Source of the DNA: Petrosia ficiformis | Lineage: Eukaryota > Porifera > Demospongiae > Haplosclerida > Petrosiidae | Length of the DNA: 64,000 bases | Assembly (NCBI GenBank): GCA_947044365.1 | Contig: OX345636.1 | Location: forward strand, 13,597,309-13,661,308 | Direction: 5' to 3' | Part shown: positions 8,059 through 18,200 of the stretch, one piece after another | Layout of the letters: each line of letters begins with the position of its first letter | How positions within the stretch are numbered: the stretch's first letter is position 1 | Translations under genes and position numbers: made by a program | Notes under the pieces: generated by a model | Databases searched by the model: none | Seen by the model: only the letters and a program-made list of their open reading frames with translations | Told to the model about the DNA's origin: nothing

Positions 8059-10751
8059 ATGCCTTCTTTCAATGGTATGCGACATATTTTATAATAAATA
8101 ATATTTTGTTTGTCATCATTTGTGTCACAATTATGATCATAGATTAGTGATGTACCGATAATCGTATTGGTAATTGGTATCAGTCTTTATCAGCCATTAG
8201 TTAATATTGATTAGTTCTGAGTGATAATATAATCATATAACTGATATTGTAATAATAAGTGTACTAAGGCCTGGTTTTCATACACTACTGTGTTCTGTAT
8301 GAATCTATAGTTATTGATCCACCTTCTGTTTACATTAAAATGAGAAAATGATTATAGAATGGGCAGTATGTTGAAACCGCATACACATAAGTCAAGTGAT
8401 ATATAAATGAAGTTATTGTATAAACGTGCGAATACCTATCAGGTGTATATTTTATCAATAGCTAAGATGCTACAGAAACACACCATTTCTGTATTTATGT
8501 AAACAGTCACAAATATATTGCTCAATGTCATGTAAACACTATGATAACACAGGTGGTATTATACGCTTTTAATAATCAAGTCCACAATCTCTTTCCATGA
8601 AACAAAATGCCATAAGCAGAACCAGAACCACTGACTTTGCTATCAAGAGGCAGGCCCAAGCTCTAACCACTACATCACACTGCCTCCTATCAATCTGTGG
8701 ACTTTTTGGTGGGAATGATTCAATCATTCTCAGGGCCTATTAATTTCCTTTAAAGCTTTTTCAATACCCTTAAGTTATTTCATTGAAAGAATCAGAAACA
8801 ACAAGGTAGATATAATATCGGATCTGTAGGCAGACATCTTGTCAATATCAGTTTATTAGAATATCGGTATAATTCAATATTAGTAAATCGGTAGTTATTA
8901 CTATAGATTTTCTTGGTACAGATAATGATAATGAATCTAGCTGTTTCCAATAATTCCTTAATTATGGGAAAATGTAGAAATGTAACTGTACTCTCCCTTC
9001 CTTACACATTGAGTGCTTTAATAATATTGCACACAAAACCACAAAACATCAACCTGTGTTATTATACATGTGTATGTACAGACAGGAGCCCATAATGACG
9101 TTGACCAGAAAGCGTAAGAGTAGGAGCGGTAAACGACCACGCATTTAATTGAATTGGTCAAATTTTCTGCCCGTCTGTTACTATTTTTAGAATCCACGCG
9201 TACATGCCGCCTTCATTAAATACGGTCTCCAAGGCTGGCTATGAAACGAACACGTCTGGAGGCAGAAATGGAGTCACCTACTATCAGAAAGGTGAGAGCA
9301 TGCTTTGGAGAAGCCGAGAATAGTCCTATTTAAGAGTGTTTGACATCATTGCCTTCTGTCATTCAGTAAAGGCTTCCTACTATTTTTTCAATGGATTCAC
9401 TATGAACATCTTCACAGTCTACACGCAACTTAGTCAATGTAGTATATAGTAGCTGTTCATTTTCTAAAAGCTATATTTAACGAATGCTTATACACGTGGG
9501 TTCTAAAAATAGTAACAGACAGTCAGACAGATAGTTTGACCAATTTAATTAAATGCATGGTCGTTTACCACTCCTACTCTTATGCTTTCTGTCATTATGG
9601 GCTCCTGGTACAGAATATAACATGAAGATAGTGCTGGTAATATGTATGATGGCAGTACCATTATACTGTACAAATATTATTATTATAGATATTTAATATG
9701 TATAGATCATAACGTGAAGATAGTGCTAGTACTATGTATGATGGCAGTACTCATTATACTGTACAAATATTATTATTATAGATATTTTATATGTATGGAT
9801 TATAACATGAAGATAGTGCTAGTACTATGTATGATGGCAGTACCATTATACTGTACAAATATTATTATAGATATTTTATATGTACAGATTATAACATGAA
9901 GATAGTGCTAGTACTATGTATGATGGCAGTACTCATTATACTGTACAACATTGGTCAGGAAGATTATATCACTGTAAACCAAATGATAGCTTTGTTACTA
10001 GGTATGATTATTATATTAACAGTACTCATTATATTGTATGTATAATAATAGTCAGGAGGATTACCCCTAACTGGATATGTAACAGAGTCATGTGCTTATG
10101 CATGTGATATACTGTACATGTGATATTGTGCATTGACTAGTATAATATCTACCTATACTAATTGATATTTTGAATCTTAGGTATGATTGTTATATTACTG
10201 GTAATCAGGGTATCATTGTACACTTACAATCAGTCAATCAACAAGAAGATAGCATTTATGATTGTTATATTATCACTGATCATTGCTAACAGTCAGGATT
10301 TAAGGTTAGGTTTCGTACTATAGTCTGTTCATATTCACAATGACCTCAAAAATAGATGTAATGACTTTATATGTAATATAGTGTATAGTTTAATATCATA
10401 AGGGTAATACATGACTATACTGTAACTCAATAACTTACATGTACTATAATGTATAGTTCAATGTCATAACGTTAACACATGATTGTACTATTGAAATTTC
10501 GACATACACAAAAAAAGAATAGGAAGGATAATTATATGAAAATGGTGCAGGTAAAAGATTGTTGCTCCTTACACACTAAAGTTATGAACAGTTTTCTGAG
10601 GTCATGGTGAACGTGAATAATCTATCATTATACTAACACATTATTATATATTAATAGTTCAGAAGAGCACTACACACATCCTATTGAGGCTCAGGATGAT
10701 GGTACTAATGGATTGCTAATAATTCCTAAACCACCCAAGAGACATTATTAA
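8059..10751 (+). CDS. Spliced gene for a ~115-residue hydrophobic protein, copy 2
   Basis: The coding exons are 8059-8074 (MPSFN plus one base), 9888-10001, 10181-10304 and 10658-10751. Lengths are the same as in copy 1 (16, 114, 124 and 94 nt) and phases are the same. The product would begin MPSFNDYNMKIVLVLCMMAV, carry YNIGQEDYITVN, then two further hydrophobic runs, and end in PKPPKRHY. Third-base changes relative to copy 1 (GTG/GTA, TAC/TAT, GCC/GCT, TTA/CTA) are silent; the third hydrophobic exon has two replacements (T to I, A to V), both keeping hydrophobicity. The frame is free of stops. The promoter is probably the CGAAAGACAAAAC module at about 7780-7850, which ends in a GAAG|GTAAGC donor. 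Function unknown. Confidence 0.55.
8148..8905. mobile_element. hAT-like non-autonomous repeat, second copy
   Basis: This is the duplicate of the element at 2420-3185 and includes the tRNA-like segment at 8612-8686 (minus). It ends at ATTACTATAG; copy 1 has lost the next 120 bases. The open frame at 8913-9095 just beyond it is not supported by splice sites or by copy 1. Confidence 0.45.
9083..9607. mobile_element. 525-bp CAGGAGC transposon (duplicate insertion)
   Basis: The ends are CAGGAGCCC and GGGCTCCTG, with GTACAGA at 9076-9082 and 9608-9614. It was inherited with the segmental duplication. One extra A near 9109 and a deletion of about 40 bp in the VRQRK frame relative to copy 1 mark it as decaying. 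Confidence 0.8.
9613..9975. repeat. Four ~90-bp exon-start units
   Basis: Units begin at 9613, 9705, 9798 and 9887, each with TATAACATGAAGATAGTGCT or a near variant. As in copy 1 only the last unit leads into the complete coding exon (9888-10001). Units differ mainly in the number of ATT repeats before the next acceptor. Open frames that run through the array (9642-9899 and 9827-10045) are products of this repetition. Confidence 0.75.
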
Positions 10752-11110
10752 ACAACAACTGCTATATATACACCACACACTCGCTAACTCATACTGTTAT
10801 AATATTATAAAATGTTTTTTTACTTTTTGTATTATCGCTCCATACCACCAGACATTAAATTTTAATGTCATTGTTGCTACTGACCTACTTGTATTTCTCG
10901 CAAATGTGATTGCATTAAATTTTCACATGAAATTATTTTTTTTGTATTTAAAACAACAATAATTAATACATGTGTATACAATTATCATTATTTAGTTATG
11001 GTATGTCTATCTTTTAATCATGTGATAATGTAACTATCCCAAATGCATTACATGATTAGTGTATCATGATGTTTACATGTATTATTTGCTTGTTAAATTA
11101 TTCATTACAG

Positions 11111-11254
11111 CTAGGGACAGTGTTTTTGATAAGCTCCAATGGCACATCATCGGCCCATAGAGCTTCTTATTTGGCACTGCACAGTTCTCTCTTTGGACCA
11201 GTGGCGCAGTTAATTATGATTATATTGTCAGTAACAGCATTAACTCTTAGTTAA
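11111..11254 (+). CDS. Hydrophobic terminal exon, transporter-like, unassigned
   Basis: After the TTCATTACAG acceptor, 47 codons encode LGTVFLISSNGTSSAHRASY and then LALHSSLFGPVAQL, with a hydrophobic helix (IMIILSVTALTL) before the stop. The pattern of a polar NGT/NSS segment, a basic R, a small-residue helix and FGPVA recalls the last helices of major-facilitator proteins, but this is only a resemblance. Truncated or decayed copies are at 5286-5351 and 16541-16630. The upstream exons were not found, and the exon may be a fragment carried with the duplication. Confidence 0.35.
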   Translation, partial: LGTVFLISSNGTSSAHRASYLALHSSLFGPVAQLIMIILSVTALTLS

Positions 11255-11389
11255 TTGGCTCAAGATGTATACTCAATGGTGCACACACTAACCATTTTTG
11301 AGCCAAATTGGCCCAAGCTTCGAAAGTTATCAAAAACTCGGGCTAGGAATATATGGCAAGTAATCAAGTACATGTAGCTCAAAGGAAAG

Positions 11390-11770
11390 CTTCTTCTATT
11401 TTGAGAACCATTTATGAAAGGGACTTGAGATCTATGAAGGTCACTGAGGAAAATAAAAAAGCAAGAATGAGAAACAGTATCGAAGGCCTTAGACAAATCG
11501 GAAAAAAAAAGCAACAGCTATAGAGACTCTTTTGTCTGGCTGTTTTTGCAAGTCATTGGTAACATACAAAAGGGCATCATGAGGCATCATGAGTACAACT
11601 GATAATTGGACAACAGGGAATTGACAACAATATGTTTAAATAAACCATTATGAACAACTTTTTCGAGACATTTCGATAAAAGAGAGAGAAGAGAAATCAG
11701 TCTGTAATTAGACACCAGCACCATAGTGGGAGAAAAGTCAAGAGTCTGCAACTGAAGGATCAGATGCATA
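11390..11770 (-). pseudogene. LINE reverse-transcriptase relic, copy 2
   Basis: Minus-strand frames read NYRLISLLSLLSKCLE near 11700 and DLSKAFDTVSH near 11490, both diagnostic of non-LTR reverse transcriptases. Between them the frame shifts and a piece is missing (the FRPGSST segment kept in copy 1). No downstream YADD motif is found. It is inactive. Confidence 0.75.
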
Positions 11771-12571
11771 ACAATGATTAATAAGAGTTTCAGACGAATT
11801 TAAATTCCACAAGTATATTCCATGGCTAAGTAGCATACCAGAACGTTCACTGGGTGCATTCTGTATTCAGCAAGACTAGAACTAGATCGAAAACGCTAAC
11901 ACAGATCGAAATTGCTAATAAGCAGTATTCTGAGAAGATCGGATTTTTAGGGGGATCGGATTTGCTGTGACACCAGATTATCAATTCAATTTTTGAGGGG
12001 TGTGTCCAAACTTTTTGCTAGTGCTGTACGTGTATACACCATATACATGTATGCATACCTAGAAGTAATTAACGAATCAGATTGCTGAAAATGGGTTAAT
12101 AGTGTTGATTATATTAGAGTACAGCTTTATGCGCACATTACGTTGTTACACCCACACTTTAATTGAACTAAAACATAATTAAAATTAAAAATTCATTAAT
12201 TATTAATAAATAATTGAGGTTAGTTATAAATACCATGGGAATTTTTGAAGATGAAATCCTCTCTGTCCATGGATCTACAATTATACTGTTGATAAAATAG
12301 TACATTACTAATAATGCATGTGATGATGTTCATATTGTCTAGCAATCAGTCAATTTGGGATAAGAAATATTAGGAATAATAGGCCGGAAAGGTTTGTGAG
12401 AATTGCTTAAATAAATAATGATGAAAAGTTGAGTATAATGTGCTCAGGCCTACTGACCAGTGCAACATTATCATGGCTACGTTATAGAAAATGCAATAGA
12501 AATTACATGCAAAATTATTTAATTAACATTATAATTATAGCTAGGCAAGTAATCAGGTACATGCATGTGAT

Positions 12572-12645
12572 GATGTGCATGCTCAGTTGGTAGAGCATCT
12601 GTCTGGAGTACAGAGTGTCATGGGCTCGAATCCCACCTGAGGCAA
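12572..12645 (+). ncRNA. tRNA-derived SINE head
   Basis: GCTCAGTTGGTAGAGC is a textbook D-arm/A box, TCTGT-CTGGAGT-ACAGA forms an anticodon arm with loop triplet GGA, and GGGCTCGAATCCC is a B box and T arm. The 7-nt acceptor stem does not pair, so a tRNA-derived SINE is more likely than a functional tRNA gene. A (TTTC)n tract follows at 12677. Confidence 0.65.
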
Positions 12646-12676
12646 CTCTCATTTTCATTTTTCCATTGCCCCAGGT

Positions 12677-12677
12677 G

Positions 12678-12728
<51 letters not shown>
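12677..12728. repeat. (TTTC)n microsatellite
   Basis: About twelve TTTC units follow the SINE head, probably its tail or an expansion of it. The frames that cross it on both strands are low-complexity artefacts. The stretch 12730-13290 holds only TACATGTA-rich, AT-rich sequence. Confidence 0.9.
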
Positions 12729-13158
12729 ACATCTCCTGTAACATCATGTACATGTACCTCAAAGGAAGATTCTTCTATTTGCCATGCACATTCAACTGCT
12801 ACCACATCTCTTTGCTAAACAAACAAAAATGGCACCCAAAAAATAACACTGTCCCCATGTGTATAAATAATTGTATACCGTAGATACAATGTAAATAACA
12901 TACAGATGATATCATATCAGTTATAACACATTCAATTATATATGGTGATATCAACGGTTATATATGGTTATACGATGTTTACATATTGTGGATAATGTGT
13001 CATGCACATTTTTGAATCTAAACAAAATACTAACATACACACACACAGACTACTTCCATATCTGTTAAATTTATAATTATCATTATATTAACAACAATGT
13101 AGATTATATAGGCAAATTGCTATATAGTATATCAGAAAATAATTAACTTATTACATGT

Positions 13159-13180
13159 AGGTGTGGCTCAAAATAATTAA
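13159..13180 (+). promoter_or_regulatory. AGGTGTGGCTCnAAATAATTAA motif upstream of NQY gene
   Basis: The word AGGTGTGGCTCAAAATAATT occurs 448 bases upstream of the ATG at 13607, and nearly the same word occurs at 50003-50024, 225 bases upstream of the ATG at 50228. It may be a shared promoter element or the trace of an older repeat; the sequence alone does not decide. Confidence 0.3.
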
Positions 13181-13289
13181 GGGTGTGGTGACACATGTAC
13201 ATGAACATGTAAATGTACAACACAAATGTATAATTATGTACATGTACTTCTATAAATATGAATGTTGAGGAATACATGTACATACATGT

Positions 13290-13525
13290 ACCTCCTACTA
13301 CTACAGTATTACTAATATACAGTATTAATGACATACATGTAACTCATACATACCTCCTAATACAACAGTACTACTGACATACAGTAGTAATGACATACAC
13401 GTAACGTAGCTCATACACTACTACAGTATTACTGATATACAGTATTAGTGACACACGTAGCCTTCCTACTACTACAGTATTACTGACATACATGTACAGT
13501 ATTACTGACATATACACGTAATTAT
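13290..13525. repeat. Degenerate CTACTACAGTATTACTGACATA array
   Basis: Variants of CTACTACAGTATTACTGA and CATACAGTATTAATGACATA recur at least six times, interleaved with TACATGTA words. It lies just upstream of the first exon at 13607. Confidence 0.7.
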
Positions 13526-13606
13526 ACACATCGGGATTACCAATAATACGGGAAAATACAATAAGAGGTGTGTGTGTGAAATTATGGTATAATAATTACA
13601 GAAAAG

Positions 13607-14756
13607 ATGGAATATAAAGTGAGTTTTTTTACTAAAACATGTATAATTATGTAAATAAATACTCATTTAAATGACTATAATTAAATGACTATATGCTAAT
13701 AAGTACAGTATATGTCAATAAAGTCACCATACAGTACAGTAATTACTCAGTAGTTTCATTTCGACACTACAGTAGTTCAACAGTAGTTTTGACAGTAATT
13801 GGTGTACTTGTCAATTCAACACCACAGTAGTGAGACAGTATTTACTGTACTATAATACTGACAGTAGAACTAAGGTACTGTATGGTGACATTTTTTGACA
13901 TACTGTTGATTTTGCTTTGTCATATTGTTCTTGAACAAACTAAAGGGCATATATACAGCTTTATAACAATTGAGCTTTTAAACAAAATACTGCAGAAAAG
14001 GTATGTATTGTTTAGGACTCAAGGTGATTTGATTTAGTCAAAACTTCTTTAAATATGCATGAACAACTAAGTATTCAATATAATTATTGTTGGTGGGTGT
14101 GGTAGTGTGTGCATGTGTGTATATGTGTATATGTATGTGTGTGCTTATACACATGGGTGTATGTGTAGGAATTAGTGCTGCCACGATATATCGATATATC
14201 GACATATCACGATATAATTAAAGCCATGATACGATATGATATAACATTTTTTTATATCGATATGGTATACGCATGCACAGTTGAAAAAAAAATGGCGTCA
14301 TGTTTGAACTACTTAAAATCATTTTCTTGCATGCACCTGGAAAGAAGGTATCTACTGTATGTTGATTTTCTGCAAGCTTAAAGGTGTCTGCAGGTCTCTA
14401 AAACAGTAACAATCTTAATTCTGGAACATGGAAAGCAAAAGAGCCTTTGACTTCCTGAAAAGTGGGCGTCGCCCACAAGCAAGATGACGACTGATGTAGG
14501 AATCTAGCCTTAAAAATTATAAGATTTTCTTACTTTATTTTAGTTTATAGTTGTATCTAATTAAGTTTAAAAGGTACAGCAAGTTTTAAGAGCAGAGGAC
14601 AAAAAATAACATAACTGTAACCTTTGGTCAAAACATTTAATTATTATTAATATAAATGAATAATTAATTAAATTATATCGTGATATGTGATACATCGCGA
14701 TATAAACAGTCACGACATACGATAAAAAATTTTCTATATCATGGCAGCACTAGTAG

Positions 14757-14795
<39 letters not shown>

Positions 14796-15154
14796 CATAT
14801 ATATATACATGTATATATATACATATATACATATATATATATACATATATATATATACATATATACATATATATATATACATAATATATATATATATAGC
14901 ATGCTACCATGGCAACCGTTTGATGTGGTTAGGTCTTATATTTTTGTATATAGACCTGTGAATCTTTAATCTATCAGCATACAATATATTGTATATAGTA
15001 CACTTACAGTTCTTATATAAAACAATATAAAACCTTGGTTTAGTGTCCTCGGATGTGATATAGCCCTCGCAGGCTCAGGCTATATCACATCCTTGGACAC
15101 TAAACCTCGGGTCTATATTTTTGTATATAAGACCTGTAAGTGTACTATATATAT

Positions 15155-15205
<51 letters not shown>

Positions 15206-18200
15206 CACATGTATATATGTACATGTATGATAATAATTATTTGTTTTGTGTGTGCATCCATGTACATGTATGTGTGCAGGTATAAATGATGTGTGTGTAC
15301 ATGTATGTTAGGTGTTTGTGATTATGTGTGAGTATATGTTGATTTGTACACGTATGTTTGGGTAGTGAGTACATTAGTACTTATGTGTGTATAATAATAC
15401 GTATACAAATATACATGTACATGTACGTGTAAACACACACAAGGGTCAAAGGCAGGAGGTTTGAAAAACCCTACAGAGAGGAATAGGTACAAAATATACC
15501 AACCACATTTTTGCACTTATACAAACAATGTACATGCACATGCACATAGTTTTGTTAGCCTACAAGCCTGGAATGGATTTCTATGCCTCTTATAAACCAG
15601 TTCACATCAGAGGGTGATTATATTTCGTTTGAAATTACAGAACTACATGTAGTTAGCTGAACTCACAGGAAATTTCTACTTCTAGTTGACCAAAAATTAT
15701 TACATGTATCCATTTCAATTCTTTTTTTCCTGTGTCTGAAATTCAATTTACCTTGTTTTGCCTTCACATACACATGTACAATTGTATATGTGCATACAAT
15801 ATGCAGTGTTCTGCCACACTGGTCAGCACTGGTCAGGAATAACCACCCCTCACATGAACTAACTACCTCTCACATGAACTAACTACCTCTCAGATATTAC
15901 ATACACTGTACCAGACAAACAGCAATGTAGAATTCAACCAACATTCCAAATATCCTGGGCAGAACACTAAATTTGATATTTTATTTACACAGTGAAGTTA
16001 TTTTTCATACATTAATATAATGTAATATACATGATAAATCTCTCTCCACTATCTACATGTAGCAAAATGAAAACAAGCCACCAATACAAGAACAGAATCC
16101 TAATGGTAAGATTACATGTGTAAGTTAATTAATAAACACTCTCCTTTGAATGATTAAGGTGGTGCGTAAGCAACCATGTGTAATTTTCATAAAAAATTAA
16201 TACTTAACACTTAATACTCTGGAAGTTCAAAGTTATTGTTTGATATGGTTTCGTGTACAAATTGGACATATACATATACATGTACATGTACATGTAGGTT
16301 GGTTTAAATAATCAAATATGCCTTTTTCACAAGTATAATTATTGAAATTTTTTAATTAAGGGTATTTAGAGGAGATGATCATAACTGAAATTACGCTTTC
16401 CTATTGTAATCTCATATTAGAAGGTTAAGCTAAAGTCTGTTCACATTCACAATGACCTCAAAATTAGGATGCGATGACTTTATATGTAAACAATTTATAC
16501 AATGTAGTTTTACTGTAACTTAATCATGACGAACAAGAAGGATCAGTGTTTTTGATAAGCTCATATGGCGCACCATTGGCCCAAAGAGCTTCTTATTTGC
16601 CACAGTACAGTTCTCTTTTCAACTGTTGGGCAATACTTCAAGAATCCTCGTTGTATGATGGAGTCTTGGCACATACATGTACATAAGAAGATGGTGCTGT
16701 GAACAAAGAAAAGTACTACTACCTGATGTCTACCTGATACTCACAAGCTCAACATACAACCAAGTGTGTGTGACCAAGACTAATACATGTGACCTCTATG
16801 ACATCATGCATGTCTTGCACACTCCATGGAGTGTAGTGTAGTGTAGTGTAGTGTAAATAGTAGAATCAAAATAAAATCAATCCACGAATTATTAATATAC
16901 ATGTACATGTACATGTAGTTAACAAGCAAAAAGTATTCAAAGATGCAGCCCCAATCTATTTGACGATTGTTTTGAACTAAAAATTAAGGAGAGAGTGAGG
17001 ATGTATAGGTCCTTCATAAAGATCAATCAAGACAAACTCAGAGACAGTGTTTTCCAAGGAACCTCTACTACCTTCAAGCCGAGAGAGGTGACAGTTATGG
17101 ATACCAGGGCGACAGAGCACATTATACCCCAATGGGCAACCAACCTACATTCCCTCAGGCATTTCGAGCTTTCAGAGGAAGAACAAGTGACTATGACAAT
17201 CCCCAGAAAGAGGTTCATCCATGTATGAATATGTTGTCACAAATATAAAAAAAGCATAACACCACAGGAAGAACAAATCACTTTGTTCACAATTAGGAAC
17301 TCCTAATACAGGACCTTTGAGTCCTTAAGTCTAATCAGGCAGTAGGGATAGAATTTTTCGTACAAATTGGATTTCATACAGAAATTTTCGTTAAGGAGAG
17401 GAAAGAATTGATCACGTGAAGCACATTGCTCCAGGAGTGGAGATATGCTACATGTACCTCAAAAAATGTTTATTTACAGTACATATCATATGCAACTTAA
17501 GAGACAGACACATGCCTGCACGTGAACGCATTTAGTACTGTGGCAAAATTGTAGGCATGTGTAATGATAATTATTATTTCTATATGTTTGTGTACATGCG
17601 TACACATTTATATAACATGTGCACGCTGTTTTATCTCCAGTCAAGAGCATTTGCCAAAAATAAGTACGTTTGCCAAAATACACACGTGTTCAACACAAGT
17701 GTGCTCTTAAGTTGTTGGTGAACTAAAGTTAAGGGAGGATACATGTATTCCCTCCCTGCTGTATGAAACCTGATAAATCCTACCACGGAAAACGACCCTT
17801 CCAGAAACAACTGTCTGTAAGGAATAGAGCCATTTTAGAACTCACAGAAAGAGAAACCCGGGGGGGGGCTTCTACTCCAACAAGTTCCTAGTCCCAAAAA
17901 GGACGGGAAAAATGAGAACAGTCATAAATCTATAAAACAATATCCTATTTCAAGATAGAGGGTATGCACATATTAAGAGTTCTTGTCCAGCCGAATGACT
18001 AGATGACAAAAATAGATTTAAAAGATGAATACTTTATAATTCCTATTGACGAGAACCATCAGACGTTCCTCAGATTTAGAGTAAGATTAGGCTAAGAGCA
18101 GAAGTGAGGAGTCTCAGCAAGGATGCTACATGTGTATCTTGCATAGGCAAAATGATCTCTTTGGCACACGCAATCTCTCCTGCTCTGCTCCTGAAATGTT

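Larger units (their letters stand above)
7760..12283. repeat. Segmental duplication, copy 2
   Basis: This is the direct repeat of 2058-7142. It lacks the 757-bp insertion and retains the intact hydrophobic terminal exon at 11111. Its CAGGAGC element is about 60 bp shorter than in copy 1 because of internal deletions, including the region coding for VRQRK. Its exon-unit array has four units instead of three. Confidence 0.85.

Noticed and set aside
12572..12645. Functional tRNA-Ser(GGA) gene
   Set aside because: D, anticodon and T arms are fair, but the acceptor stem does not pair and a SINE-like tail follows.
12515..12805. 96-codon minus-strand frame over the SINE
   Set aside because: The KKER repeat is a reading of the TTTC microsatellite, and the rest reads the tRNA-like head.
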